A DNA stretch of 64,000 bases from NCBI GenBank assembly GCA_013398275.1, contig VZSE01015526.1, forward strand, positions 745,636 through 809,635. The letters run 5' to 3'. How positions within the stretch are numbered: position 1 is the stretch's first letter; every line of letters starts with the position of its first letter. This DNA is from Promerops cafer (lineage: Eukaryota > Chordata > Aves > Passeriformes > Nectariniidae). The position numbers were made by a program, and so were the translations under genes. The notes below the pieces were generated by a model. It saw only the letters and a list, made by a program, of their open reading frames with translations. It did not search any database and had not been told where the DNA came from. This document shows, piece by piece, positions 33,799-46,747 of this stretch.

Positions 33799-36700
33799 TC
33801 TCACAGACACTAAACTAGAAATTTTTAAATTTTAGGAACAGGGTTTTTTTTATTGGTTTTACTCTACTTGAAATCAGCCTGCAATTGCAGTTACTGAAAC
33901 CAATATAAGATATTTTTTCATATAAATACTAGTTCTTCAAATTTCCCTCACCTTTCAGGTGAAGTGAAGAGACTCTCTTTGCCTCTTTGACTCCAATTAG
34001 TTTAGTTTTTGATGTAATTTCTGAAGCATAAGCAGTGAGGTTTTCTCCCAAATTAATGCATTCCTTCCTTTTACCTGTCATTTAATATTTATTTAAAGAG
34101 CTATAGGCAGTACTTTTCATGCATTAAATATTACTTATTGACTAGCTTGAAGAAAAAGTACAACTTGTCCCATGAAACGTGTTATTTGCCAATTGCTGTC
34201 TCATTAAATACTCTGGCTTGTTTCATGGTATTTCTTTGCTGCTGGACTTTTGAAAGATAACATGAAACATAACAGTAAGCAAGAGTTTGCCATTTTTTCC
34301 TTTTTTCTCCCTTCAGAAGTGGAGTCTGTACTTCTATTGCTCTAGTAAAGCAGTGTTTGCGTGTGGTTATTTATAACTTAACCAACACAAAAGTCTATCC
34401 AGCTCCTCATCCACATGCGGCCTAAGTGATCAAATAATTATTCAGTTAAATACCATATTTACAGATAAGAGAAAAATGAGTTGTGATTTTGCAATGCCTC
34501 ATCAAGTGGACTACGTTTTTAAAAACAAAACGTCTTTCATTTATTCCATGGTTATTTTACTTTGTTCAGTGCAGGAAATGAAAAGGTAATCTTAAGGTTC
34601 ATGTTTGTCAGAGAATTCTAGGGCTCATCCTGTGCATTCTGCAATCCCCAAATGGTTTTCTACTTCCTTTTCTCCAGTAAGTCTTTGAGTGAATATTCTT
34701 TGTGGAATTGATTTCCGTTATTCACAGAGATGTGAGGAAAACATCACACTAAAGGTATGATAATAAAGGGTGAAAGAAAAAATTGTTCAGTTCTACTCTC
34801 ACGTTTGTATAGCTTTATATGGTTCTGTAATACTAAGAGAAAATTAGAATGCATTTCTGAGACAGAAAATTGTTTCCAATGTGGGATAGCATTCAAAATA
34901 CATACTGATGGAGTTCCTTTTATGTATTGTGCCTGACAAGGTTTGAATACAGAACAGCTGGCAAGTGAACACACATGTTTAGGTACCTTATTGTGCAGCT
35001 TATACGGGGTGTAGGAAACCAGCAAGGAAATTGTAAGTTAAGCTGCAAGCTATTGGATTTCAAACTTTCCTGTGCTTTCAAAGGCTGTAATTGTAAATGT
35101 GTATATTAGAGAATTCTTCAGTTTGATTCAGGCTGATGATGTATGTCACTACCTGATGCATGTTTGCAGTAAGAGGAGGCTTAAATTCAGATCAGTGGGA
35201 AACTAGGTGACCTCTCTATACTTACATGCTTTTTCTCCCAAACTGAAAATTTTACAGTTCAGTTTTCAAAAATATCCAATCAGTTCTTTGTGGTAGCCAT
35301 TGCCAGGTGAGAGGCACTAAGTGAAGCCAGTATTTGAGCTGTCTCAAAAGGGGAGAGGGTTTTTTAATAACTGGTTTGTACCCATTGGAACCTCATGGCT
35401 AGAAGTTCTCAGGCAGTTTAGTATGAAATTACAGTATTACATGATGGCTCCCCATGAACAAAACTGACTGTCACTAGACCTGCACTCAAAATTTCCTCTA
35501 ACAAGTGTTTCAAGGTATATACCAGCAGTTATCAGGATTTCCAAATCAATTTACTTCATGTTTGTAAACTCTCTCATACTGTATGTCATTTTAATCTGTC
35601 CACATCTTTTGTACTAAAGCACTTATTAGCACTTGAGGGTGAAGCATAACAGTCATTGTTATGTTAGAAATTAACCATGTGAGTTAGCTTCAGCAGTTGT
35701 AGTTGAAAGAGTAGACAGGCTGTGAGGTGTTGGATTTTTAAGAAGCACTGGTAATGAATAAAGACACAAAGCAAATTACTGCTTGTGATAAACATCTGTG
35801 ATTGTGAGAACAGTGCCCATGCTCAGTTGAAGTGAACATGGCCTGGATGCTTCTCTTTTTAGTGTGGATGACTTGGGGGGACAAACCTTTTAACTGAGAG
35901 TCACTGGGAAGCTTACTTAAAGTGCTAAGCATCTTATGGTTAGAAGTGGTGTCTTAGGGCTATATAGAGATTATGATTTGTCCCACTCATTAACCTCTTC
36001 TGTGAGACTGAAGCCATGTCTCAATACAAAATCACTGCCAAGGTGAAATCATAATCCTTTCAGTTGTTTCATACAGTTTTCTGGAAAGCTGTGGCCTTGC
36101 CAGGACAAGCAGGAGCTGGTGCAATGTCCTAGGAGTAAAAGAGTGTCTTGGCTTTTCCTATGTGTGAAAGAGATTTTGTATAGCAATGGGTGAAAGTTGA
36201 AAATTCATTTCAGTGTGTTTCCCACTTAGTGGCCCTGCTGTGAGTGTGGTCAGAAGCATTTACAGTCCCTGAGATGGAGCTGATGGCATCTCACAGTGAT
36301 GGGGCATCACTTCATTTGTCAGTAGAGCAGCTCTGTTTTAGCAAAGAATTCTGCTGTGTGCCAGTAGGTAGGAACAAAGATCTGCATATCAGCAGGAGAA
36401 ATTGTGGTCCTGAGAGAGGGACAACCTTGTACAGTGTAACTGTAGTTACTAAGTGGGTATGGGTTTGATGCCACCTGTAGTATTGCTTCCAGCCTTCCTG
36501 CTGTTTCTCCTGCACACTGCTCTGCTGCGTGGCCGCTCTTCTGCTGCTGGAGGGAGGTTTGCTCTGTGCCTTTCACTTGCCTGTTTTGCCCATGAACATC
36601 TTCTGACCAGATTACTTTTGGCTTTAGGAAGGAGTAAAAATGCCAGTTACTCATGACCAGTTCTGCAAATAGGTGTGCCTACAATTAGAGGGGTTTAAGC

Positions 36701-39139
36701 GATGTTTGACTTCAGAACTGTTGTCTGCAATACGCCCTTGGCTGTAGCACTAGACTTAGGACATGGAGAGCGCTGTGTGATGCACAGCAAACTTCAGTAG
36801 AATAGGTTCTTTGTAAGCTGGTCCCTTGCACTCTGGTTTAAATTGTCTCCCTTATTCTCAGCAGAGGTTGGGAGATGTTGCTGTAGTTTCCTGTGAAGTT
36901 TCTTCAGAGGGGCTGTCCATGAAGACCTGGTGGTTGGAATTCTCTGATTTTATGAAAATAGAAGGGCTTCTATTCAATTAGGTTTGTTCTTGGTTTGTTT
37001 GAACTATTCTTTAAAAAACAACCTAAATCCCACCATTCTTTATCAATCAGATGCTTTTATTTCCTGTTTTCCTTTCCCATGTGGAAGTTTCTCAGACAGT
37101 AAACATGTTTTCAACACTTAAAAATTGAAATGTTTGATGTTATTTATGAAATAATTTTTTTTCTTCGAGTCTGTTGACAATCAAGCTTTGGAAAGGCATT
37201 CTTGTCAAATAGTAGTGTTAAAAATTTTGCTTAAATTGATAGACAGAGATTACTGTCTTATGTAGTTTGTTTCTAGATCTTCCTGTAGCAAATTTTTATG
37301 ACAGGAATGTAAACACACCTACACTACAACAGAGGAGGACTTCTGATAATACAATATGTTTAAATAGTACACATTTTTCTAAGTATAACTTTGTCTGAAG
37401 TTGACTTCTCACTGATCTAAGTGGAATTTAATAAAATCTTTGTTTAAAAAAAAAGCTTCTGGAGAAACAGGGTGTATACAGCAGCATATACTACTGGATC
37501 TCATTTAGATTCTGTAGTAACTCTTTCAGTGATGTCATAAAACTTCTTTATGTTATGTATCAACCATGCACTATTTTTTTTCTTTCAAGTGGAAAGGCAA
37601 TCCAAAATTTCAAACTGAAACCATAGCCATTGATCACGATGCAGCTAGTGTCCCCAGCGTATTTTAAAATTAGGTTATACATAGGAGAAAAGGAAGATAA
37701 AGTGGAAAGCTAGAATTAGGTTCATGTCAGTCTTTTGTAGGTTTGCAGCATCAAAATTAATTACCCTTTACCTGTTTATAAATAATTGCATTACTCTGAC
37801 TGTAATTTAAAATGGACAATTCACTCTCAGATATGGTTTCCGTCAAGTCAGGAGAGCAGATACCACAGTGAATGTTCCAAAAAGTAGTCCTTCTAATTTC
37901 CCCAGTACTTAAGGGAGTACTCTCCATACAGATAGGAGAGTGAATTATTTGAATTTGTTTATCAATGCAACAGTGATTTTATAAATTTAAACTGGAGAAA
38001 AGGCAACTCAGAGCCTACTGATAGCGTCAGACATTTGGAACAGCTTTGTGTGTTTAGTAAGGACAGCTTTCTTGGCTTTATACTGCATTGCCCATAGTAT
38101 GGTCAGTTTGTCCTTTCTGGCAGCAGCTCTTATCCTGGTCAGATGTGCTGCAGGAGCCTGTGGAATTTTATGCTTCTGCTGAAAATTTCCATTATGTTGT
38201 GCTTCCTCTAGATACTTCACTGTACTGAGCAAGGGTTTCAATTACCATCTTCATGTCATGACATCCAGATGCTGAGAATTTATTTCTGTTCAAATGGAAG
38301 AAGCAGTCTTGGAAAATGCTTATCAGATGGTCTCTATTACAAATTTATACAGCACCTACCAGCAGAAATAAGAATGCAGTCTCAAGAGCATGCAGGTATT
38401 AGCCTTGCTAAAAGAAGGTTAAGTGTGTTACTTTTCATCTCAGGCAATTATCCCTCTGTGGAAAAGGTCTGTAGAAATTAATTTGGATAAAATAAATGCA
38501 TGATTTTTTAATAGAAATCATTCTAAAAGCATGTACATTTTGTTGCCATGCATTTTAGTTTTGAGAGATTTCATTATTCATGTGTAATTCTGTAGCAGGA
38601 CCACCACATTCACGTTGGTGGTTAACATCATATATAATGAAATATTTTCCTCAGAGTTGCAGCATGTACTGTAGTCCTTAGTATATACATGTTAGACTCA
38701 GTTAATATTTAGTGTTTTGGAAGCAATAGGAAATGGTTTATTTGTCTTACTTTTTTTTTTTTCCCAATTAGATTTATAGTGCTGTATTATCTTTAAAATA
38801 CCTCAGCTAAGCAGAACTGACCACAATCTGAAAGCCTTATGAGTGAATATGAATTTTGACAAGTGAGGGTGAAAAGCACCTGGCTGGTTTATGTACACAT
38901 CTGTCCATACATGCACACACTCTCCTTTGTGGCTGGGGCTGAATGTCGTGGCAAATGCAGAGCAGCAGAGCTTTGCACCGTGCAGCTGAGCAGGCTTTGC
39001 TTGAGAGTTGAGAGTATTTTTTGATGCAGCCTCCATGCTGGTTCAGTGACAAAGCCTGGGCTGGTACCTTCTGCATACACCCAACTTGTGGATATGAGTA
39101 AATAATAAACATAAAGGTACCATTTGCAGGGAGGAAATG

Positions 39140-40368
39140 ATGGCTGGAAACAATCAGTATGGATTTATCAAGGTTTTACTCATTGCCTTCTAGGATAAAA
39201 CAGCTGGATGAGGCTGTAGATGAGGGAGAGCAGTAGATGTCATTTATCTTAACTTCAACAAGACTTTTTGGACAAGGTCTACAAATATTCTGGTCTCCAA
39301 TTTAGAATTTGGATGGGTGGACAAATGCATAATTAATGGTTGGCTGGTCTGGCTTAGAGGGTAGTGATTAATGGCTCATACTCTAGCTGAGGTCTGTGGC
39401 AGGAGGAACACCACGGGATTTTTTAATGTCCTGTATGACACTTTCAGCAGTGTCCTGGAGGAGGTGTTAGAGGCGTGCTCATGAAGTTTGTAGATGACAC
39501 TAAATTGGAGAGATCAACTGAAAGACCTGAGGACAGGGCTGCTGCTCAGAGGGACCTAGGCAGGATGAAGGGATGGGCCAGCAGGAACCCTACAAAATTC
39601 TGCAGCAATAAATACAATGCCATGTGCTTGGAAGGGAAGAATCCTCCCAAACTGGTGGAGTCTGGGGAGTATCTGTGCAGGGACAGCCCCAGGGTGTTGG
39701 CAGAGAGCTGAGCAGGAGCCAGCCCCGTGCCATGGCAGTGAGGATGGCCAGCAGCATCCTGGGCTGCTGAGACGCAGGCTGCACTTACAGGAGCACAGTT
39801 GGGAGGCTGAGGCAAGAGATTATTCCCCTTACATACAGTTCTTGAAACCTCATCTAGAAAGCTCCAGGCAGTTTAGGGCCCTTCAGTATGAGAAAGGCAT
39901 TGCTAAACTGTAGAGTGTTCAGCAAAGGGCCACGACAATGGTCAGGGGGCTACAGCTGTTTCAGGAGGGGAGGCTGAGGGAGCTGGTTCTGTTAAACCCA
40001 GACAAGAGAAATCTTTGGAAGAAAGGGGGATTTAATAATGGCCTTCCAGTTCCTAAAGCAGGTTATTGAGATGATGGAGTCCCAGCAGTGAAAAATGAGA
40101 GGATACAGAGACAATCAACATAAATTGAAAGGAGAGGTTTGGACTGGATTTAAGGAAGAAATCTTTCATGAGTTCAGTCAAGCAAGCAATGGAATAGGTT
40201 GCCTAGAGTGGTTGTGGAATCCCCACATTTGAAGGATTTCAAGACCCACCCAGATGAAGCCGTGGGCAGGCTTGTCTAAACTAATAGCTGTCCCTGCATT
40301 GAGCAGGAGGTGGGAGTTGAGACCTCCTGAGGTCCCTTCCAAACTCAGTTATACTTTGATTCTGTAAT
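39140..40368 (+). mobile_element. CR1 LINE, 3' part with RT remnant and 3' UTR
   Basis: The plus-strand translation shows QYGFIK (about 39155), then VDVIYLNFNKTF (motif A region, near 39240-39270) and KFVDDTKLE (39484-39510, motif C). It then continues into the CR1 C-terminal region, with RDLGRMKGWASRN and CSNKYNAMC. From about 39920 comes the familiar 3' stretch (CAGCAAAGGGCCACGA, then GGAGGGGAGGCTGAGG), ending GGTCCCTTCCAAACTCAGTT and TTGATTCTGTAA near 40368. The element is 5' truncated, as most CR1 copies are, and has stops and deletions between the motifs. Unlike the copy at 5510-7740, it retains the 3' end. Confidence 0.92.
39475..39711 (+). pseudogene. CR1 reverse transcriptase remnant (motif C and after)
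   Basis: This open stretch of 78 codons is the longest intact piece of the CR1 ORF2 here. It starts just before the reverse-transcriptase motif C, F-V-D-D, whose two catalytic Asp codons are at 39493-39498. It then follows the usual CR1 order (RDLGRMKGWASRN, CSNKYNAMCLEG) and ends at a stop. The frame upstream is broken by stops and motif A is degraded (LNFNKTF in place of L-D-F-x-K-A-F), so no active enzyme is possible. Confidence 0.85.
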
Positions 40369-41850
40369 AACTGGTTGAAATGTGCACAGCTGTACACAGC
40401 TGGAAAGGAATTCTACTTTATCATTCTTTCTCTGTGCTGAGGAGATGTTGCCTGAAACCTCCTGAGCTGTTGTGTAATACATGAGCTTACCAAGAATGCT
40501 GTACCAAAGAGGTTCATATGGCAGAAGATTTAAACCTGGAGCCTGTTTCTACACCACAGGGCATGTTCAACACAAATCCACGCCTTGGGCGATGCTTTAG
40601 CAACTTTCCCACAGGGGAGAAAAATGGATCCATCTTATGGTGAGGCCAAAGAGCATCCTTCCCTTCCTCTCTTCCTCCCTCCCTTCCTGAATTGCTCTCC
40701 TGATTTGTATATTTTAACTTGTGCTTCTTTTTCAAAATCTGCATATTTTAGTAATTTTAAGTATTTCTGAGTTTAGAAATTCATACATATATATTTTAAT
40801 TTTTTTAATGGAAAAAATGTAGCAAAAAGTGCCCTTTTGCCAATGCAGAATGGAAAATATCAGCATGTTTTGCGTGTGAGATTGCTGTGATGATCCTAAA
40901 ATTTAGTAATGTGTATAGAATTCTGGTTTAGTTCAGATGTGCTTTCCTTAATTTAGGTGTATTTTGTTTTGTACCTTTAAAAGGAAAGGACAACACCTCT
41001 TCTGGAATTCAGCTCCCATCTCTTTATCTGTTCAAGTGCATTGTTAAGTGGCTTTCTGTAACTAAAAGCTGACAATGTGTTATTTAACTTGCAGCTTATC
41101 TTTTTACAAGAAAAATTGCCCTTCATATACTTCTGGTTTGATATGCCACTTTAAAAGGTCTCTTTGCCTGATCCAGTGCTTACAGAAACATAGAATTCAG
41201 GTTTTTTTCCCATTGCCTTCAGTAAACACAATCTCAGCAATCCAGAATTAGGCACCTTCAATTTCCCGTATCTGGGAAGCAACACAAAATACTTTTTGGA
41301 CATAAATCAAGATATCCTTGATTTTTTTCTGTCCAAGAAAATGAAAGCAGCAGAAAGCAACCTGATCAGGTTACCTGGGCGAGTGCTGCTAAATTTTTAG
41401 CAGGCTTGTACTAGAGGATAGGAGTGAACCATGTCCACCAGGTGACTCATCACAGACTCATCACAAGCTCTAGGAGGGTTGTCCAGGAAAGCATCTGATT
41501 GACACTTTGGCAACACCAACAGACTGCTAAGCCCATTTCACATTTCCCCACGTGTCTGTGATTGAGGAAAAGCAGTGATCCCACCGCAGTGTCCATGTCA
41601 TGTTTCCATCTCTGGGAATCAGCCATTTAGAGGAGAATGGGAAGTGTAAAGAAGCCTGGCAGCCCAGATTTCCATCTAAGAGGCGATGGAAGAGAGAACT
41701 TCCATGGGGCTGCATCAGCCCCTGAGATGGAGACATTTGCTTTAACTGTGGCATCATTCCTGCACAAAGATTGAGACTCAAAATGTCCCCCTCCTGTATT
41801 CATGTAAGGGAGTGCTATAATTTTTAGGTTTTATTTCCACCATTCTGTAT
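40369..41850. other. Non-coding sequence, no gene recognised
   Basis: Mostly AT-rich. A C/T-rich run (CTTCCCTTCC type) lies at about 40655-40690. The block 41440-41790 is more GC-balanced and has an 84-codon minus-strand open frame (41527-41781) with no recognised domain. It could be an unrecognised repeat fragment. Confidence 0.55.
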
Positions 41851-42110
41851 TGTCTTGGTTTACAAGACAGTGTCTGCTAGGGAAGGCCGCAAGACCTCCC
41901 TCGGAATGGAGAATGCAAAACTCCCTCCCTCCGGATTATTAGAATTGTGGAACTAAGAGGCTCTCAGGCAGCGAGGTGGGGATAAGAATAGCAGTTCTTT
42001 ACTAATATATATGTATATATATAAAAAGAAACAAACACACAGCAGTAACAGCGATGTTAACACTAAACAGACCCAGAGGCCCTTTCCCTTTGGTGCAGTT
42101 ACGGTCACAG

Positions 42111-42126
42111 CCGGCAGGGGCGCTGG
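42111..42126 (+). promoter_or_regulatory. CTCF-like motif 1 in LTR
   Basis: CCGGCAGGGGCGCTGG resembles the core of the CTCF site, whose general form is CCASYAGRKGGCRC. It is the first of two in this LTR, about 57 bp upstream of the second. Inferred from sequence only. Confidence 0.4.
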
Positions 42127-42165
42127 CCGCTCCCGATGTGCAGGGCAGGTGCGGTGCTCCCCACG

Positions 42166-42184
42166 TGGCTGCAGGGGGCGCTCC
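42166..42184 (+). promoter_or_regulatory. CTCF-like motif 2 in LTR
   Basis: TGGCTGCAGGGGGCGCTCC is a close match to the CTCF core, with CAGGGGGCGCT intact. The same motif occurs at the equivalent place in the LTR at 54507-55283. Binding is not shown and depends on methylation and context. Confidence 0.5.
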
Positions 42185-42310
42185 GGCGCGGGCTCGGGAA
42201 ACACGTGGTGCTGCTGCCGTGGCCGAGGCAGGAGGGAAGATGGAGGAGAAACGCCGCTCTCCGAAAACCCCGGGGCAGCCGGCCCGGCGCCTCCAGCAGG
42301 ACTCTCAGGA

Positions 42311-42339
42311 NNNNNNNNNNNNNNNNNNNNNNNNNNNNN
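42311..42339. other. Assembly gap (29 N)
   Basis: Unresolved bases in the GC-rich part of the LTR. Comparison with the sister LTR suggests the missing sequence is longer than 29 bp, because about 190 bp separate the matching flanks there. Confidence 0.95.
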
Positions 42340-45300
42340 CAGAGTTCCCCTCCCCCTGCCCTGTTCCAAGCACCCAGTTCTCAGTGCCTCCCCAGTTCTC
42401 AGGGCACTTCTAATGGGGAAAATTCCAACCTCCAACATATATGAAAAATGTTTCCATGAAATCAGGGCAAAAGAGTAAAATGCCTACAATTATGAATTTT
42501 GAAAATAATAATTTAGTAGTTCACCTTCTGAGTTTTTCATTATTAAAAGCACACAGAGGTTTAATTTGCAAGATCCACCAAGCAATTTTATCTTCTGCTG
42601 GCAGAGCTGGCTATGTAAAACTGGTCCAAGAATCCCCTTCAGTGTATCCTTACACAGCAATGCCCTGTACTAATTCCAAGATTACAAATGACATGCACTG
42701 GGATGTCATAGGCAAAGGGTGGCTCAGGGACTGGGGTATATCAGGAGCCCAAAAGGCTCTTGCTGAAGTCAGTAGAAACCCTGGACCTTTGGCCTTTTTT
42801 ACTTGGATGAAAATGCTTTCTTTGTAGTTTTATGAACTTAAGAATTCATGCTCTTAATCCTGTTCCCATGCAGTTTAGAGGCAGGATGTGTTGTAGTTGC
42901 AAAAGTCAGCCGGTGAAGTCATGAAGCTGAATCTCTAGAGGAGTAGAGCTTTTGCAGTTTGATTAAGTATCTTGCAAGAAAAATGTGCTCACAAGGAGTC
43001 TTGGGCTAAGGTTCAGAAAGAAATTGCAACGTACCTTTTGCAAAAAACTGTTCTGCAGAAGGAGAGGATAAGTGTTCTCCTTCCTTTTTAATGCTTCCCT
43101 TGGGAAGCAAAATGGGGAGAGAATCCTATGGAAACCTTTCCAATAGACCTACTAATTGTAAAGCACAGCTTTTGCTCAAAATTTCAGTTTGGATCAGTTT
43201 TCTCTATATTTTGTAATTTTTTAAACATTTGGGATAATTTTTTCTGCTGCAATTTGCATCTGCTTTCAGATAGCAAAGGAAAAACTTAGTATGGCATCTG
43301 GATGTCCATTTGAAAAAGAAATGTCCTTACCAGGGTGCACATTACTGGTGCAGAGTGTGGGACTAATTCATCTTCCTTCATTGTTAGTCCCAGTGTTAAC
43401 AATGAGCTGATGAGTTCAGAGCTACTCAGGCAGGTTTGGGCTCTGCTGGTAGTTGCAGTCCTATATGTGTATCAGACCATCTTATTTTGCATTAATTTCC
43501 AAGTTTTTCTTGTAGGAGTTCCATGGAGTTCCAATATGGAACTTTTGTACGGGTTGAAATGGGAGCTCTGGTAACTGATCTCTTCTCTTCCAGGGTTAGT
43601 TGGCTCTCTCACTGCTTATGTTGGCACTGCTTGGTTTTAAAGCTTCCAATTACAAAATTTTGTCTTTTTGCCTGAAAAAATGAAGTTCATTTTGAGGTTA
43701 ATTGAAGCTGTATTACAATGGCAGATATTTCACCTATTGTTACATTAAACTGTGTGCCAGCTTGTGTTTGGTACCAGTACCCTGTACCATATCCCTCCCA
43801 TATTAATTGAGCTGTATTACACTCTAGTGAGAGAGAGTTTTAATACAAAGTAATAAGTACAAATGAAGGTTGTTTTTTATGGTAAAAACTCCAGGATGTC
43901 TTACAGAAGACTTTGACTCAGAAACATTGTGTTTGGGAAGAGTCTAACCTTACATAATTGTACTTTCTTGAAAAAATACCTTAATCATGCTCCCCTCTCT
44001 TTCAAACAGCCACCTTTTGTCACTACAAAAGTTAACACAGTTAAGGCCTGCTTTTGTGATGTCTGACTTTATTGCTCAAAACATTAAAGATTATGTCTCA
44101 GTCTTGCAGAAGGGTGTGGGGTTTTCTTTGTCTCAGTGGTAAAATACTTTGGTAAATAACAACAGTGGGGTCTAAAGAAATTTTTTTGCAAATGTGGATA
44201 TAATTTTTTTCCTTTATTTTTCAAGTTAAAAAAAAAAAAGACTAAGTATCTGGGCTTTTTCTTTGTCCCAGTCGTAAGCTTACTATTTCATTTCGGGCAT
44301 GTAACTTTCTCCAACTGTTTGATTTTACATTTGGGAGTTTTCTGAAGCCTTTCAAGATTTTAAGAGGTATTTTGCTTTCCAAAATGTTGTAATTTTTGTC
44401 TTTAAACATCGGTAGCTCTGCCTAGCCCCTCCTTGTCACCCTCCTGATACGCTTTTTAATACTTCAGTCTTCGGTAAATTTGTCGGCGAGGAGAGCAGGG
44501 GCCAGTTCTGTGGCATTGGAAATGCTGACAGGTCTGTCAACACTGGATATGCGATTGTCCCTCGGAGCTTACATCCAAGTTTGTTGTACCAAGCAGAGAA
44601 TAGAATGTGGGAGAAGTTATTCTGAGTGTGTGTGCATGTGATTGCAGTTTCCAAGGAGACCACCTTCTTTGTCTGAACATGTCCAAAATGATTGCCTAAT
44701 TGATCTCATCATGTGGGACACTCTGTCTGTCTTTCTGTCTGCTTCTCTCATGCGTTCTCTCCTCCACATTGTTAATCAGAAAGTAAAAAATGAAAAGTTA
44801 TATTCTTGCAAAGAGCCAAACAAAGCCATTAGCCTGTCCAAACGACAAGCTGGGGCTGTCCCTTAGTCAGAGCCAATGGCCAGTGTGTCACCAGTGTGGA
44901 TGTGAGACGTTGTTGCTACTATTTCTCCCCAGTCTGTGCTCTAACTCATGCATAGATGATGCTGAGCGCGTCTTTGAAAGAGACAGCTGTTAATGCTCCT
45001 ACTGAATTTCCACTAATTATAAAATGAAAGGACTGGCTCTCTTTTCCTTCCCAAAGCTCAATAGTCTAGTTCCACTGATTAAAGAACCAACAACAAAAAA
45101 TCCCCCAAAACACAAAAAGCTCGGGGAAGGAGGAGACGTTAGCCAGTGCTGGTGCTGAAAAGCATGCTGATGTGCTTTTTTTGTTGCTTGTGGTTTTGTT
45201 AGTACTGATGATTTGCTAATGAAGGCCAAACCTCTTTCAAATTTAGTGCCTCGACACTGGAACTGGAAATGAAGAGCTGAAGTTTAAAAACATTCCTGCT

Positions 45301-45598
45301 AAAGGGAGGAGAAGATTGCACAGGGCAGTAAGAATGAGGTGCTGTGGCAGAACTGGAGGTCACTGCATACTGCAGTTCCTATCACTCAGGACTTTGGCCA
45401 ATCCCCACTTTCTTGCTAAGCAAAGACTCCAATTAAGCTCAAGAGAAAATTAACTTGAACTATGGCAACCACCATATTATGGAGACAGAAATTGAAATTG
45501 TATCACAGTTCAGTATGTAAAAAAGCTTATAAGAAACAGAGTATTGAATAAATATAACAACTACTGAAAGAAATATTTTTTTAAAATCCCCTCTGTGG

Positions 45599-45636
45599 TT
45601 TTATTTATTTATTTATTTGTTAGTTTATTTATTTAT
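45599..45636. repeat. TTTA microsatellite
   Basis: Imperfect TTTA tetramers, interrupted once by TTTGTTAG. Confidence 0.85.
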
Positions 45637-46715
45637 AATTTTTATTACAGTCCTCTTCCGTAAAATGCAGGGCTTAAAGAAGAGGAGCATCAGTTGCATA
45701 GCATGGTTTTGTTTGTTTATTTGCAATAAGTGTCTGTAATCTGTGTGAAAGTGAGGAGAGGGCATAGTTTGTGTCAGTTTATCTACAATATGTCACATGG
45801 GGGGTAAATACCAGCTGGCACATGAAAAAGGTCCAGGCACACGTAAGCCAATGGAATTAAGTGTGGGCAGCTTGAGGAGAAGAGTCTGAGAAAATACGTG
45901 AAGTTTGTAGCAGCCACAGCTCCCAGCTTCCCTGGTGGCATTTACTGGAGAGAATATGATTAATCTGTCTCTTTATGAAAGAGTGTCCATGACTATTAGA
46001 AGCCAGACCCTCTCTGCTTTTCCTGCAAACTGGACAGAAGGGAATCGTTTCAGAGGCTTTGATATTGCCAGTTACTGCTGCCTCCCTTCTTTCCTGCGAG
46101 CAGAGCTCTTGAGCTGCTGGCTTCAGTGCAACACACAGTCTGCAGCTGGACATGACCTGAGCATGGAGGGCTTACAGACTGGTCACTGACTGCATTCACA
46201 CGTCTTTGTGACAGAGAATATTTTCTCCATACTTCATAAAGATCAAAATTTAGGCAATAAGCAGCTTGAGGATGACTTAAATGACTGAGAACTCCAGGGC
46301 AGAGCATAGATAATGTTATAGGCTGAGACCATTAGGTGGGACAGAGCAGGTAGGTGCAAACTGGGGTGAAGGAACAGTCATTGTCAGCACCTGGGGGTTA
46401 ATTTAGTATCCTGTTTAGGGAATGCTGTCCTCATAAAAAGATACAGTATTGTGACTGCGAATCCTAAAGCACTCTGGTCCTCCCTGTACAACTCTGGAGA
46501 AATTCCTGAGCTGTATTTAATTAAAGCATGATAAATGGTGTATTTGAACAAATAAATTTCTTTCCCCCTTTTGTCGCTCCCTTCTGGCCAAAGCCTGAGG
46601 CCATTTCATTTCTCTTCTGTTCTGGAAAAGTGATATGAAGAGGAACTCGTGACCTTTTAATTTGAATGCCTTATGCTTCAGCTAAGGGGGAAATCAAATT
46701 TTTAGATACACTAGA

Positions 46716-46747
46716 TTTTTTTGTTTGTTTGTTTGTTTGTTTGTTTT
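46716..46747. repeat. TTTG microsatellite
   Basis: Six to seven TTTG units followed by a T run. Confidence 0.9.

Larger units (their letters stand above)
23297..39139. other. Long non-coding stretch, no gene recognised
   Basis: Nearly 16 kb of AT-rich single-copy-looking DNA with no recognised exon, RNA gene or element. It includes a hairpin cluster at 27261-27322, a T/G low-complexity run near 28017-28109 and an A22 tract at 33777-33798, listed separately. Open frames are at most about 111 codons (for example 36319-36654 on the minus strand, overlapped by open frames on the plus strand) and show no domain. Confidence 0.6.
41851..42437 (+). mobile_element. Solo LTR, ERVL-like, same family as 54507-55283
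   Basis: It starts TGTCTTGGTTTACAAGACAG and ends CCTCCAACA, giving TG...CA ends. The flanks TGTAT (41846-41850) and TATAT (42438-42442) match at four of five bases. Its first part parallels the LTR at 54507 step by step: the TGTCTTGGTTT start, a CTCCCTCCC..ATTATT stretch, then CGGCAGGGGCGCTG and GGCTGCAGGGGGCGCT. A TATA-like run TATATATAAAAAG lies near 42015-42027. The GC-rich 3' half holds a 29 bp run of N (42311-42339). Open frames of 100-160 codons run through it, but they cross the gap and are not genes. Confidence 0.8.

Noticed and set aside
36142..36175. GTGTCTTGGCTTTTCC as another start of the TGTCTTGGTTT LTR family
   Set aside because: Similarity stops after about ten bases, and no LTR body or matching end follows.
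41953..42478. Open frames of 100-160 codons in the LTR at 41851
   Set aside because: They run across the N gap, overlap on both strands and lie inside a GC-rich LTR. No domain is visible.
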